DNA from: Tigriopus japonicus
Taxonomy: Eukaryota > Arthropoda > Copepoda > Harpacticoida > Harpacticidae
Direction of reading: 5' to 3'
DNA length: 64,000 nucleotides
Assembly (NCBI GenBank): GCA_010645155.1
Contig: CM021312.1
Coordinates: 2,794,433-2,858,432, forward strand
The notes beneath the pieces were generated by a model, which saw only the letters and a program-made list of their open reading frames with translations, made no database searches and was not told where the DNA came from. Of this stretch, positions 38,101 through 47,500 are shown in pieces. The translations under genes were made by a program, and so were the position numbers. The first letter of the stretch is position 1; the number at the start of each line of letters is the position of its first letter.

Positions 38101-39379
38101 TGCCGGATTTTCCTAGTCGTGGATCCTTCTTCCCTGGCAACATCCAGCCTTGTTGCACTTTTGCAGAAATTGGGCCGATTTTCAAACCCATTTGTCTCGT
38201 CAACCCATTGAACGAGATTCGCTCTACAGACAGTCACAACCGGTACCCACGTACCCACTCAGATACACACACAAAGTAAAGTCACTCCTAATCCTGGCTT
38301 CCGTTGCGTGTCTGGAAGCTTTAAACGCGATTAGATGAAGTAGATGAAGTGTGTTTTGTGCAGAGCTGGGTTTGCCAAATGGGTTCGTTCACCTCGTCTC
38401 AAGTCAACCCAAGGGATTCGCTATTGTTCATTGAGCCTAATGAACGAAAGGAGCCTAGTAATCTGTTGCCTGACGAGTCTGGCGACACATCATCAAATCT
38501 CGCGATCTTCAAACATACGATGGTTCAAATCCACCACGTTGGCTGCCCTCACTAATAAAGATCTAGTAGTATACTCTTCTCAAAGTTACACGACATGATG
38601 CAGAGGAGTGAGAGGAAGAGAAGAAAAGAAGCAGAAGGAACATTTGGCAATGATGGACGTATCAAAAAGGAAGTGAATTCACATCCCATTACATTCTTCA
38701 ATTTGTTTCGAAAACATCCGAACCGTTATCTTATGGCTGTTCTACACTGATTTCGATGCTTTTACTTTTACAGCTCGGGCCGAATCGCGTTTACAACGCT
38801 TCCGAGTTCCAAACACATTCCTTCATTCCTCCAGAGTCTTCCTGGTTCTCACATGGCTTTTTGGAGAACTTGGATAAGATGTACGTAAGGTGATGTTGGG
38901 TTGGTGGGTGGTAACCAGAGAGCTTGAAGAATGGAGGGAAAAAGAAGGTGCTCATCTTTTCCCTTTTCTTTCAACTCGCGACCAACCCTGGGGTGAGTTG
39001 GCCAGAACAAGTCAGTTTCTTTGAACGAGCTTCCACCAGACCAGAAGTGAGCTCAAAGACGAAAACCCGAGCGAGACCCACAAGGGGTACCTACGTACAG
39101 TATATACGTACGTACAGAACAACACAGAGAACGGAGCGAGAGAGCTCTCAGACTATGTTGAGGTGTTTCTCCGACGTCACTCAGTCGCACAAACCACCCT
39201 CCGTGACCTACTTTTTCAGAGAGTACTACCAACACCACGTTTGAGTACCTCCTCAGGTTGTTCAATTCTCAGTTGCCAGGGCGTTGTTAAAGTGGAGAGA
39301 CGAACCGTGAAGAAACGCTCGGCGCTCTCATCCCTCTCCCTCTCATTCTTTCTCTCCCCGCCCTCCAAATCAGGAAGGA

Positions 39380-39415
<36 letters not shown>

Positions 39416-42400
39416 AACGAAGACGTAGGAAACAAAATAGCACCTTGCTGGACATAAATTTTAGGGTGGGCCAGAATACAATTTCCTTTGATCATGGGTA
39501 ATCGCGGAGTTAGTCATGTAAATAGATCTCAATTGCTATACGGAGACGTACGTAGAATCTGACCAAGTTGCCACTGACAGTTTTCATTAAGCAAGTCGAG
39601 TCTAGTACAAGGAAATTTATTAATTTCTGACAACCTTTCGACTTCAGATTTGAAAAGTAAGTTGTAAAAACATTTGTTCGTGTGTTGTCCATTGCTCAAA
39701 CTTTGGATCTTAATTTTGCCATTCTCCATAATATGATAGAATACAACGCGACACTATTTTGCAAAAATGACCAAATAAACACTAAAAAATGTTGCTTTAG
39801 ACAAAAAATAAATAAGACGATTTTGTTTCAAAGATGAACATGGTATAGTGCGTCACAGAAAATCGTTGAAACAGCTTTTATCAATGATAAGTAAAAGCCA
39901 AATTAAGTGGGAAAAGTTACCTAAATACCAAAATCGACCGTCTAAACAATTAGTTTCATTGAAAACCATGATTAAATTTATGCCTTAGCAATCAGATGAG
40001 ATGAAGACTTGATAATGAGAAATTATCGTGGAGATGGAGTGGGCTACCGTAAAGGAACAGTATGTTTAGAGAAAGTGACAAGTTATTCATCAAGACAATG
40101 ATTAAGGTCACGGGCTTTAATGTTGAAAAATGAAAGCGCGAATACGATATTAGATATACGCAATATTGTACTCATATTTTTTTCCACGACTTGCAGCGGC
40201 ACACTACATAGATTCACGATTTAACACTTGTTTTGCACGCTAGCACAACAATAGTCATGGAACATAACAATCAAAATGTTAAAATACAGCAAATATGCAT
40301 CTCTATGATCTTTTTCTTGTCTGCTGGTTGAAACCTTAGTCTCTTTCTTATGTTGTTACTCGCACCGTAAGGAGAAAGAAATGTCAATATTACTCAAAGT
40401 CCTCCAAATACAGCCATTCGAACTTATTTCAACAACTCCTATCTCTTCATTGTGCAACTACTTTACTGAGTCACAGAGGTTTCTCTGCAAGCAATTTTCT
40501 TATCGCTATCAATCCGAAATCTTGAAGACCTGCAAACAATTGCATGAATCCTGGTAAATCGTTCGTTTAGAACATTTTGCAAGAACTTGTGGCTTCTACA
40601 TATGAAATCAGTACACAAAATACTATGTAGACTTGCCATTTAGCTTCTACTTTACATAAGCTCAAGCCTTGAAGACTGAACAGTTGGGAGTTGATCCCTC
40701 CATTTTTAGAGGATTGTCTGAGAGGTTGACTGGTCTGTCAATCAAGGGATTTAGCCTCACAAAAGAGGAATCTCGAACCAAAACCAACTGTTTTCTTTAC
40801 AACCAGTGACAACTGTCATGCACAATGGCTATCGTTGGTTACCATGGCTATTTCACAATAACTGACTCCCGTCTCTCTCGGCCAATTTCGACCAACTAAA
40901 GGAATTCGAGCAAGACGTGGTCGCTAGAGGGCCAAACCATTTGATGTTCATGGTTCAGGTAGAATCTCAACCACCTATTCATTGCAAACCTAGCGAAAAA
41001 CGCCATCTGCCTTCTGAAGGGTGAACCAAGCTCACCTGAAACAGGTATCGAGAACAAAGTCAGTTCCTATTTTTTTCTTATAATCATGTGAAACCCTTGA
41101 ATCATTTTCCTCTATAGGAGGTCTATTTGCAGCACTTTATGTTCATACCTCATGTTTACAATTATCATGTTTACAATTATCAAAGCAAACCAAGCCGACA
41201 TCAACATACACTGGCCAAAGATTCCCTCATGGGACCTTTTCTCCACTTGTGATCCGTTCAAGAGAAACTACGGGTTCATTACCCTCCACCAAGTAATGAA
41301 GAGTACAGTGCTCCGTTCTTTCGTTCGTACGCAGCCCTCTCGCGTTGTTCTGTGCACGTTCGGTAAGGAAGGCCGAGTACTGAATAATGCCTACTAGTGG
41401 TCTCCGTGGCTCGAGAGCGGCCTAATACGACTATCATCATCTACCCAGGCTTTTTTTACTCGAGGCCGATGGGAGCGCTGGCGACGGAGGGGCAAACAAC
41501 TCCTCGGCGGAACTACAAACACACACGCACGCACTCGGACGATCTGAGTACTACTAATACGTGCATTGTACGTACTAGGCATTGGATAAAGGCCAACGGC
41601 CTTCCAGACTTAGAAAGCTTCGACGATCTTGAGAGAAGGCACAAGGAAAAAGTGAACCATCGGTAATGGCTTTCCCGCTGGTTGCTAAGACCATTCCACC
41701 ACTGGTTGTTTGATTTCCATCTTAATGTTGTTGAAAGCAAAGTGGCAGAGGAATCTACAAGGATCCCACATTCTAGGGGTCCATGTGACGATATTTGCTC
41801 AAACAGAAGATAATCGAGATCAGTAAACACCTACATCCACACATCCTGGACGAAAGCATCCCTCTGGAGAGGTTTATTCATACTTGAGTGTTTCAACGTA
41901 CACTCAAAGAATCAATAAACAAGAGCCAATGGTGGTCTTTTATTATGAGAGGCCATGGTAGGCTTGAATGGTTTTCAGTTCTTTGAAAGCATATTATCAT
42001 TTGTGCCCATAGGATCATTTGTTATAGTGATACTGATAGGTTCACAAGCCAAGATGATACGGCTTGTTTGTTAGATAGAAAAAAGGGGTATCTGTAAACC
42101 ATAAGGGTAAGCCAACATTGCGACAAAAACGCCTTGGCGAGGACGCAACAGAAGTCCCTCCATGCTACTCAAGCAACCCTCTATCCTCACTCGTGAATGC
42201 CTGACGGCTTGGACGGTGTGGAAAAAGCCTTTAAGCTAATCTGAACATGGACCTGAAACAAGTCTTGGAACAGGGTAAGCTGTCGGCAAGGAAGAGGTGG
42301 TAGAACACAAACCCTAGTAGCCCCTGGTACTCCATACATTGGTTTAGACTATTGGTAGCGAGTGCCTCAGTATTACTGTCGGTGAAGGTGCTTGTTTGGT

Positions 42401-45400
42401 GGTGGAATCACATGGAACAGCCAAGACTCCTCCTCATCCAACAGTAGTAGAAGTACAGTAGCTTGCTGTCAGCATTTCCAAGCCAAAAAGGGGGAAGGGG
42501 AGAGATTCTAGGGGGAGAAGAGGGGGAGGGAGGCAAGAAGGCATGATGATGATCCATAGATCAGGGCTGGTGGTTAGATTATGAAAGCTTGTTACTCTCC
42601 TCCAACAAGTTTGAGGAGTTCTTGGATAAGAATGTTTTCAAAAATATCCCACTGCGATATCATAAAAGGGGCCAAAGGTTAGTAAATGTATCAAAAGGAG
42701 GCTCAGTAGAGTTCGTTCAGAATCTGGGTTTGCAAGTGGGGATCTATGTTTCCCTACACATGAAGGAAGGAGATATTACGAGAAGTCGGTAGAGACGAGG
42801 AAGAGGAGGAGGAGGGCTGCAGAATACTTTGGGGAGAAGGAGTTGGAGAGGGGAGATCTCGAAATGTTGCCTAGGCATTCCCCATATCACGTTCGGCACT
42901 CTTGTCGGTTCAGCTCGAGTCTCTTACTAACTTGCCTTCTTTTGAAGACTTGAGGCAGGCATGAAGGGTGGCCTTATCCAACAGGGACTAGGGAGAAGAA
43001 CGCAAACGAGGGTGAAACACAAGCAAGAGGGAGGGGGTAAGAGAAAGAGAAGTATTGACGCTCCAACAGGGTTGTGGAAGGAGGTAGTCGGCAGTATAGG
43101 CACAATATTCTCTCTCTCTCTCTTCCCCCTTATCGGACCCCTTCTTTCCACTATACTTGGATAAAAGTATAGAACTCGCCCAAGTCTTTGCTGACTCTCA
43201 GTCAGTGTCCGTTTGAGGTGGGGGAGGATTTTTTGCCAGTGGCTTGGCAGCTTCAGCCTCTCATCAGCTGTTGGGAACCAAGCTGTTCCTTCCCATTTCC
43301 AACTCTTTTTTGCTCCTCTAAAAGGACATGCAGATAGAAAGAGGAGGGGGTGGGAGTCGCTTTTACGACGTGGTTTATGATGTCCTCTTCGAGTGATTCA
43401 AATGTGATGAGGCATGGGATGACTTTTTAAAGACCTGATCAGAGAATTCCAATCGGGGCTTTTGCTGATGCAGGTATTTTGAAGCTGAAGGTGTCCTGTC
43501 TTGGCTGATTGAGCTAAAATCGCTCTTTTTTACTTTCTTTCTGGCATCTCATGAGAACTTTTCTCAGTTGGCCGGCGCAGATAATTTCAGAGTGCAGATT
43601 CAAATGCACTCAAGAGTGTCCACGTTGTCGCTTCAACTTCCGAACAACATGACCTCTGAAGAGTGAGTGGCCTTTGCTTTCGACGAGTCCAAGTTGAGTG
43701 CAAGGAACAACATCTTTCCACCTATAAACGAAGCTAGACAAGGTAGAGTTGGATCAAACAAGTCCTGTCTGACAACTCAAGACAATCTGCCAGTTTTCCG
43801 GGCCCGTGCAAAAAAGAGACTCTTTGGGGGTCATTCCCCTTTGAGAATGTGTATCGTGAGGAGCGTTGCCTATGCACAATGGAAAATTGTAATGTTGTAG
43901 TGCAATGAGGAGTGCTGGCATGCATCAAGTATTCTGTACATACAATTAAGCCTGTTCCAAAGTACTTTAGGGATTCCTTATCTATTTGACCCAGGGACCT
44001 TTGATCCTTTTCTGATGGGCTACGTGTGACAATGAATACACGTGAACAAGCAGGAAGTTGATGTGTTCTGTTTTACCAAGAGCCATAGATAGATCAAATC
44101 TCAAAAATAAACAATTTCAAGTACTTAAACAAAATCTTTAAAAAAACTGGTTAGTACAATGTCCAACAACCCTCTGGTCATCTTGGAACAGCTTTTTTAA
44201 TGGTGAGGATAAGACAGCGGTCGGTTTCTTTTTCTGGTCAAACTGAATTGCAGCAAATGAGCTCAGTCTTGACAAAGATTTTTTGCCAAAGAGTCTTAAA
44301 AAGTAGGTCAACTTGGCTGCTTGGTCAGTTGTTTGTGTACGAAGATTGCGATCCGCAAAATCATCTATAACCCTCTGCAGTTCAAAAGTCATAAGCGCAT
44401 CTCAATAAGTTATGATGACTGAATGTAGTTATGTCACATGCCAGGACATTCACCTAATCAGCAATGAGTTACTAGCCATAGGGAGCTCCTAGCATGACTT
44501 CAAGCAGCAACAAAAAGATAAGAACTTGTCTACTGGAATGTCTCCACCATCCAGGAAATGTTGCCGTGAAGCAAGGAATTCATGAAGAGACAAGCCAATT
44601 GGAAATGGGTTCATTTGTAGAGCTCAGAGCTGTATTGCCTTTATGATGCCTTCACAGACAGGTTTATGGCTCACTTTGCGAAGCTCATTAAAAGATCCAG
44701 GTGAACCAACCTCCCGTCTGCAAAAGCAACTGTGTTTGTATTGATATGCCTTGGCAATGACAATGCAAATTTCGCACCAAGCTATCAATACCCAAAAGAC
44801 CTTGTCAAAAAGGGGGTCGCAGATCCAATTTTAATTACTAATGTCTGTCAGGCAAAGGGTACTTGATCAAAGAGAAAAGTGGGCTATACCTTTTATCGAT
44901 CCTTGTGATGCTATACTTGGTCCACTCCCACCTCCACCACCTCCGCCTCCTCCTCCGGGTGAGGCCATGAGCCCACTCATTGGGGAGCCCACAGAGTTTG
45001 TCGTTGAGTTATTTGAATGACTGTGATTGAACGGAATTTCTCCACCCACGCTACCATGGCTGTCTCCGCCGTTGATCTCCAGCTTTATAGAGGCTTGGTG
45101 TTGGAGTTGTTGCTGTTGCTGTTGGTGCTGTTGTTGTTGTTGCTGTTGTTGTTGATGCTGTTGATGGTGGTGCCAAGCCTCTAAGAGTGATGCTCCACCT
45201 CCTCCTCCTCCTCCACCTGATGTGGAAGGAACTGGCGAGGGTGTGCCTGGCTCAGACTTGGCATTGGACCCGTTCGAAGGAGTCATGTGATTTGGAAGGC
45301 GGTACCCAGATAGGGTCATCCAGTCCATGACTGACTGGGAGTGGCTCAGAGGAAGGTTCTGAGGATTGTAGTTCCTAAACGAGGCAGAGGCCGAAGCTGA

Positions 45401-45574
45401 CCATTGAGAGGTAAAGGCAGAGACAATTGAGTCGGTTGTGGAAGGGCTGGTGGGTACAATGGAGACTGAAGTGCTAGACGTAGAACCCTCTGGCCAATCT
45501 GATGAGGCTGTTGATGCTTCAGTGGCAGCTGAGGATTGATTCGAGGTAAAATGGTATCCTGAGTTGGAGAACAT
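12956..45574 (-). CDS. HR3: Nuclear hormone receptor HR3 (ROR/NR1F family), full spliced gene
   Basis: I assembled ten exons by hand for the longest isoform: 44890-45574, 22208-22435, 15994-16195, 15573-15907, 14275-14712, 14012-14151, 13807-13939, 13375-13602, 13147-13303, 12956-13070. They total 2661 nt, exactly 886 codons plus stop, with GT/AG at every junction. The DNA-binding domain spans about residues 232-325 including the C-terminal extension '[19 protein letters not shown]' diagnostic of HR3/ROR. A long Gly/Ser/Pro-rich hinge runs from about 330 to 630. The ligand-binding domain (about 640-886) has the receptor signature '[20 protein letters not shown]' and ends in an AF-2-like 'LHRELF'. 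In insects HR3 is an ecdysone-induced monomeric activator that switches on FTZ-F1 and is antagonised by E75; that role is carried over by family. Alternative first exons at 25264 and 22666 give 883- and 716-residue isoforms. The gene covers about 32.6 kb and contains an assembly gap. Confidence 0.92.
14275..14712 (-). CDS. HR3: HR3 hinge exon with SUMO-consensus site
   Basis: This 438-nt phase 1-1 exon (146 codons) begins '[19 protein letters not shown]' and is rich in Gly. It contains '[10 protein letters not shown]', a consensus SUMO site (IKQE) shared by all isoforms, and ends '[11 protein letters not shown]' leading into the ligand-binding domain. Skipping it would keep frame, so a hinge-shortened variant is possible. 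Confidence 0.9.
15279..15380 (-). other. Candidate cassette exon in the HR3 hinge (tentative)
   Basis: In the intron between the hinge exons, a 102-nt stop-free stretch has an AG at its 5' end (GTATAG) and GT at its 3' end (CATG|GTACTT), both phase 1, so inclusion would add 34 residues (such as '[17 protein letters not shown]') without a frameshift. The pyrimidine tract and donor are weak and I know no homologue, so this may be chance. Confidence 0.2.
15573..15907 (-). CDS. HR3: HR3 hinge exon (Ser/Thr/Pro/Gly-rich)
   Basis: The exon starts '[18 protein letters not shown]' after a phase-2 junction that completes Met ('STDHM-FPYNTD') and ends in phase 1 at GCAG|GTGAG. It is low-complexity, with repeated Ser-Gly and Thr-Pro sites, and is likely a disordered, phosphorylatable hinge. 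The three-base periodicity and exact phase fit support coding; I recognise no domain. Confidence 0.88.
15994..16195 (-). CDS. HR3: HR3 exon: DBD C-terminal extension and start of hinge
   Basis: The exon begins with '[21 protein letters not shown]', the T/A-box extension that in ROR/HR3 receptors contacts the AT-rich 5' flank of the half-site and allows monomer binding. It continues into an Ala-rich run and Ser-rich hinge. Acceptor gtttcag (ends 16196), donor AT|GTAAGT (phase 2). Confidence 0.95.
16196..22207. other. HR3 intron between DBD exon and its extension (6.0 kb)
   Basis: No coding exon is supported here. The many short frames on both strands lack domains. Contents include polypurine/polypyrimidine runs, AG-rich simple sequence near 19507-19525, a CGTT/CATT-type tetranucleotide run near 18420-18450, and a perfect RORE-like site (AAAGTAGGTCA) at 19369-19379. 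Confidence 0.6.
19369..19379 (+). promoter_or_regulatory. RORE-like site (AAAGTAGGTCA) in HR3 intron
   Basis: A perfect match to the ROR/HR3 monomer consensus WAWNTRGGTCA lies within the gene's own large intron. It could mediate autoregulation or cross-regulation by E75/Rev-erb-type receptors, but one 11-mer is weak evidence. Confidence 0.25.
22208..22435 (-). CDS. HR3: HR3 DNA-binding-domain exon (two C4 zinc fingers)
   Basis: This 228-nt exon encodes the two zinc fingers. In isoform 1 numbering finger 1 uses C236, C239, C253, C256 and finger 2 uses C272, C278, C288, C291. The P-box is CEGCKG, which reads AGGTCA half-sites. The sequence is nearly identical to insect HR3 DNA-binding domains. 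The acceptor ctttccag and donor ACG|GTAAGCC are strong, and both ends are phase 1. A large 6-kb intron separates it from the next exon, as the DBD and its C-terminal extension are encoded separately. Confidence 0.97.
22666..22840 (-). CDS. HR3: HR3 proximal alternative first coding exon (isoform 3)
   Basis: This short exon encodes 58 residues from the ATG at 22840 (in-frame TGA a few codons upstream) to a phase-1 donor AATG|GTAGGC. It lies only 230 bp upstream of the DBD exon, to which it joins as '[13 protein letters not shown]'. The peptide is Met/Pro/His-rich ('[12 protein letters not shown]', '[10 protein letters not shown]') and lacks the SUMO motifs and homopolymers of the other two A/B regions. 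No acceptor in phase 1 is visible at its 5' side, so it should be a first exon with its own promoter. The resulting protein would be 716 residues. Confidence 0.65.
22841..25263. other. HR3 intronic/promoter region between middle and proximal first exons
   Basis: If the proximal exon at 22840 is a true first exon, its promoter lies in this 2.4-kb region. I see no convincing TATA box close to 22840 and no further coding exon. An (ACAC)-like short tract occurs near 23145-23180. Confidence 0.4.
25264..25939 (-). CDS. HR3: HR3 middle alternative first coding exon (isoform 2 A/B domain)
   Basis: An open frame starting at the ATG at 25939 ('MVNSLFC') encodes 225 residues and ends in phase 1 at a strong donor (AAGG|GTAAGTG). 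It joins to the DBD exon as '[14 protein letters not shown]'. The frame is open beyond the ATG, but the only upstream initiation candidate is non-ATG, and the upstream AG (ctacag|ata) would enter in phase 0. It therefore cannot be an internal exon following the phase-1 distal exon, which supports a separate promoter or 5'UTR exon. Content: acidic/hydrophobic '[13 protein letters not shown]' resembling an activation patch, SUMO-consensus 'VKME' and 'LKVE', Ser/Thr/Pro-rich stretches and a Ser/Ala run. Assignment to HR3 rests on strand, phase, position and style, not on homology I can name. Confidence 0.7.
27322..27444. repeat. Left copy of a 123-bp direct repeat flanking the gap
   Basis: The 123 bp up to the gap match the 123 bp immediately after it (27624-27746) with only about two differences near the CAA-repeat start. 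Near identity and exact abutment on the gap point to an assembly duplication. Confidence 0.9.
27445..27623. other. Assembly gap (179 N)
   Basis: A run of 179 undetermined bases lies inside the HR3 upstream intron. The sequence on its left is repeated on its right, so the gap probably marks unmerged contig ends and not missing unique sequence. Confidence 0.98.
27624..27746. repeat. Right copy of the 123-bp direct repeat flanking the gap
   Basis: This copy begins directly after the last N and continues into unique sequence at 27747. See the left copy (27322-27444). Confidence 0.9.
33245..33285. repeat. CAT/ATC trinucleotide microsatellite
   Basis: A run of (CAT)n flanked by CATCGC variants lies in the HR3 upstream intron. 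It is not in a coding exon that I can support. Confidence 0.75.
35423..35434. promoter_or_regulatory. Overlapping CRE (TGACGTCA) and E-box (CACGTG)
   Basis: A palindromic CRE overlaps a palindromic E-box in a GC-rich block of the HR3 upstream intron. Both motifs are known bZIP and bHLH binding sites. Function is untested and the motifs can occur by chance. Confidence 0.25.
39374..39418. repeat. GAAA tetranucleotide microsatellite
   Basis: About eleven consecutive GAAA units form a near-perfect polypurine microsatellite in the HR3 upstream intron, next to a pyrimidine-rich stretch at 39335-39365. Confidence 0.9.
44300..44310 (+). promoter_or_regulatory. RORE-like site (AAAGTAGGTCA) near the distal HR3 exon
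   Basis: The same 11-mer as at 19369 lies about 580 bp inside the intron that follows the distal first exon. It fits WAWNTRGGTCA perfectly. Confidence 0.25.
44890..45574 (-). CDS. HR3: HR3 distal alternative first coding exon (isoform 1 A/B domain)
   Basis: This exon encodes 228 residues plus one base (phase 1) of a disordered A/B domain. It opens at the ATG at 45574, which has an in-frame TGA immediately upstream. The end reads 'SQGSIK' and, on joining to the DBD exon, gives '[16 protein letters not shown]', the same junction sequence as Drosophila HR3. That is the strongest evidence that this distant exon belongs to HR3. Features: Ser/Thr-rich N-terminus, 'PGTPSPVP' proline-directed sites, poly-Gly 120-127, a His/Gln tract 136-160, a SUMO-consensus 'IKLE' at about 163-166, and a second poly-Gly 207-216. 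The donor GTATAG is weak. Overlapping frames in other phases are ignored. Confidence 0.85.
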
Positions 45575-47500
45575 TCACAACACCAGGAGAGTATCACTTT
45601 TTCGTAGAACACGCCATCGAGGGTTGGATTTCACTGAATCTGGAAAGTATACTACTCTCTGGCAAAATCAGAGACTCACAGGCATACTACACTCAGGAAC
45701 CAATCCAACTCGGTTCACAATATGATCCACTAATTTCACTTTGAGGTTATGTCACCGCAACTTTGGTAGGTAAGGAATAGCACACAACAGTTGAAATTTA
45801 TCTTATACTCAGGGCACTTGACCACTATCATAGATCACTTGCTGGGCCACCGAAAACCCATGGACAATTTGCAATGGTATCACAACGGTCGACCAGGCCT
45901 TACTCTCTTGGGTGTGTATGACCATTATTCTTCATGGATTGGGAGCACAAGTCCACATGGACTATTTTGCCGGGTTCCTCCTTGTAGTTGTCGAAAGACG
46001 TGGGCAAGTCGGAGGGGGCAAATCCCCAAGTGGGTACAACTACCCGGTGAGCTCTTGAGTTGGAACCCGGGAACCAGCTTGAGAGTCTACCATGCAAATG
46101 TGTTTCCCGGTGGTTTCACTTGGATCACTCTGTCATTCCTTGGGTAGTTGTTTCCGACTTAACCCACTGCCTTCGCTTCCGTCTCAATTGCCAGTTTGTA
46201 CTGTACACCGTACCGCAGTGGCTGCCAAAGTTGACTGACTGAAAATCATACTCTGAAGTTTGGATTTTGGCCGCAGTCGAGAAAGAAATAGGAAGCAAGT
46301 CGTCTCGACAGCAAAGGGGAAGAAGAGCAAGCCCTCTCTTCGGCTTCAGGCATGTCAGTTTCACCCACACGAACTCAACGGAGAGCGCCGACGATCCACA
46401 GAGGCTCAAACACAACCTCGAGTCACCGAGCGAGTGGCTGATGTACTAGTATTTTACAAGCACTAGTACAACACGGCCCTGTCCTCTCTTCCTCTTCCTC
46501 GGTTCAGGCCACAAAAAGCGCTAGCGAAGGCTTACCCAAAGTTCGTACACCCACCGGCTCTGATAATCTACCCGGCTCAAGCCAATCATCAATCCCACTA
46601 CCCGAACACGGATCGTTCAAGGAACACTCTCCAACGCCATGGGGCCGTGAATCCTCCAAGTCAACTCGCGTCCTGTCCAAGGGTCCGAAGACGATTCCTC
46701 TACTCCGTACGTACAACAAACGAGTCCGATGACGAACAAGAAGACGACTTGGAAATCTGGAAGAAAGGCCTGATTACGGCCTCCCTAGTTTCTCCTCTTC
46801 CCCGGTCTTCTCTCCCTCTGCGCCTTTGGCCGTCCTCTCAGTGGGACCAAAGAGAAACTCGCCTCAGTGGATGAGGTTTGTTGGCGGGAGCGTTCCATCT
46901 CGCTCGAGTTCGAGCGAGGCATAAGAAAATGCCTTTCTCTCCCCCATGTTTTCTAGAGTTCTTTCCATGCATGAGAGAAGAAGCAGTTAAAGAAGTCGAG
47001 GAGCCGAATAAACGTTGGAAACACAAGAAGCCGGCTTTGTGAACAGTGGGAACACAAGCAAGCATGAGGAGGAAGAGGGCAAGAGCGAGCTTATAACCGA
47101 GAGAAAGGCGGAAGAACAACTCGACGACAAGGAGGAAGACATGAAGACCACTCACTACTACATGATATGCTGAACTGGAATGGCTGCTGTAGTACTCACG
47201 ACAGAGAAGCATCAAAAAAAAGCCGGTTACTGCTTTATCAATCTGACAAAACTGTCCTGAGACGTGACTGAATACTGAAATCACAAGCATTGAACTGAGA
47301 TGATGAAAACCCAAGGATTGGCAATCCATTCCCGGAGCCTAAGTGCATCTTCCAGATTTGCCCGGTAAATAGAGAAGTCAAAGGGATTTTCATTCCGAGA
47401 AAACATACACAGTCAATTGAACGAGTGAGGTTCCACAAATTTTCTTCACCTTGGGCGAAGCCAGACGTCTGAAAGGAAAAAAAAGAGTCGCGAAGTTATT
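45575..47500. other. Presumed 5'UTR/promoter region of distal HR3 exon
   Basis: Sequence upstream of the distal start codon is GC-richer than the surrounding AT-rich DNA. A 163-codon antisense-independent frame on the minus strand (46838-47329) has no recognised domain and is treated as non-coding. No TATA box was placed. Confidence 0.4.

Larger units (their letters stand above)
25940..44889. other. HR3 upstream intron/alternative promoter region (19 kb)
   Basis: This region lies between the distal and middle first exons. I found no other phase-1 coding exon with receptor character. It has GC-richer blocks (about 26.2-26.8, 35.3-35.6 and 36.8-37.1 kb), several microsatellites, an assembly gap with duplicated flanks at 27322-27746, a CRE/E-box overlap at 35423-35434 and a RORE-like site at 44300-44310. 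Unannotated 5'UTR exons are likely but not identifiable from sequence alone. Confidence 0.5.

Noticed and set aside
38525..38535. B-box-like 'ggttcaaatcc'
   Set aside because: No A-box or acceptor stem at the right distance, so not a tRNA gene.
46838..47329. 163-codon minus-strand frame upstream of the distal HR3 exon
   Set aside because: Hydrophobic but no recognised domain or splice logic. It could be 5'UTR or chance in GC-richer sequence.
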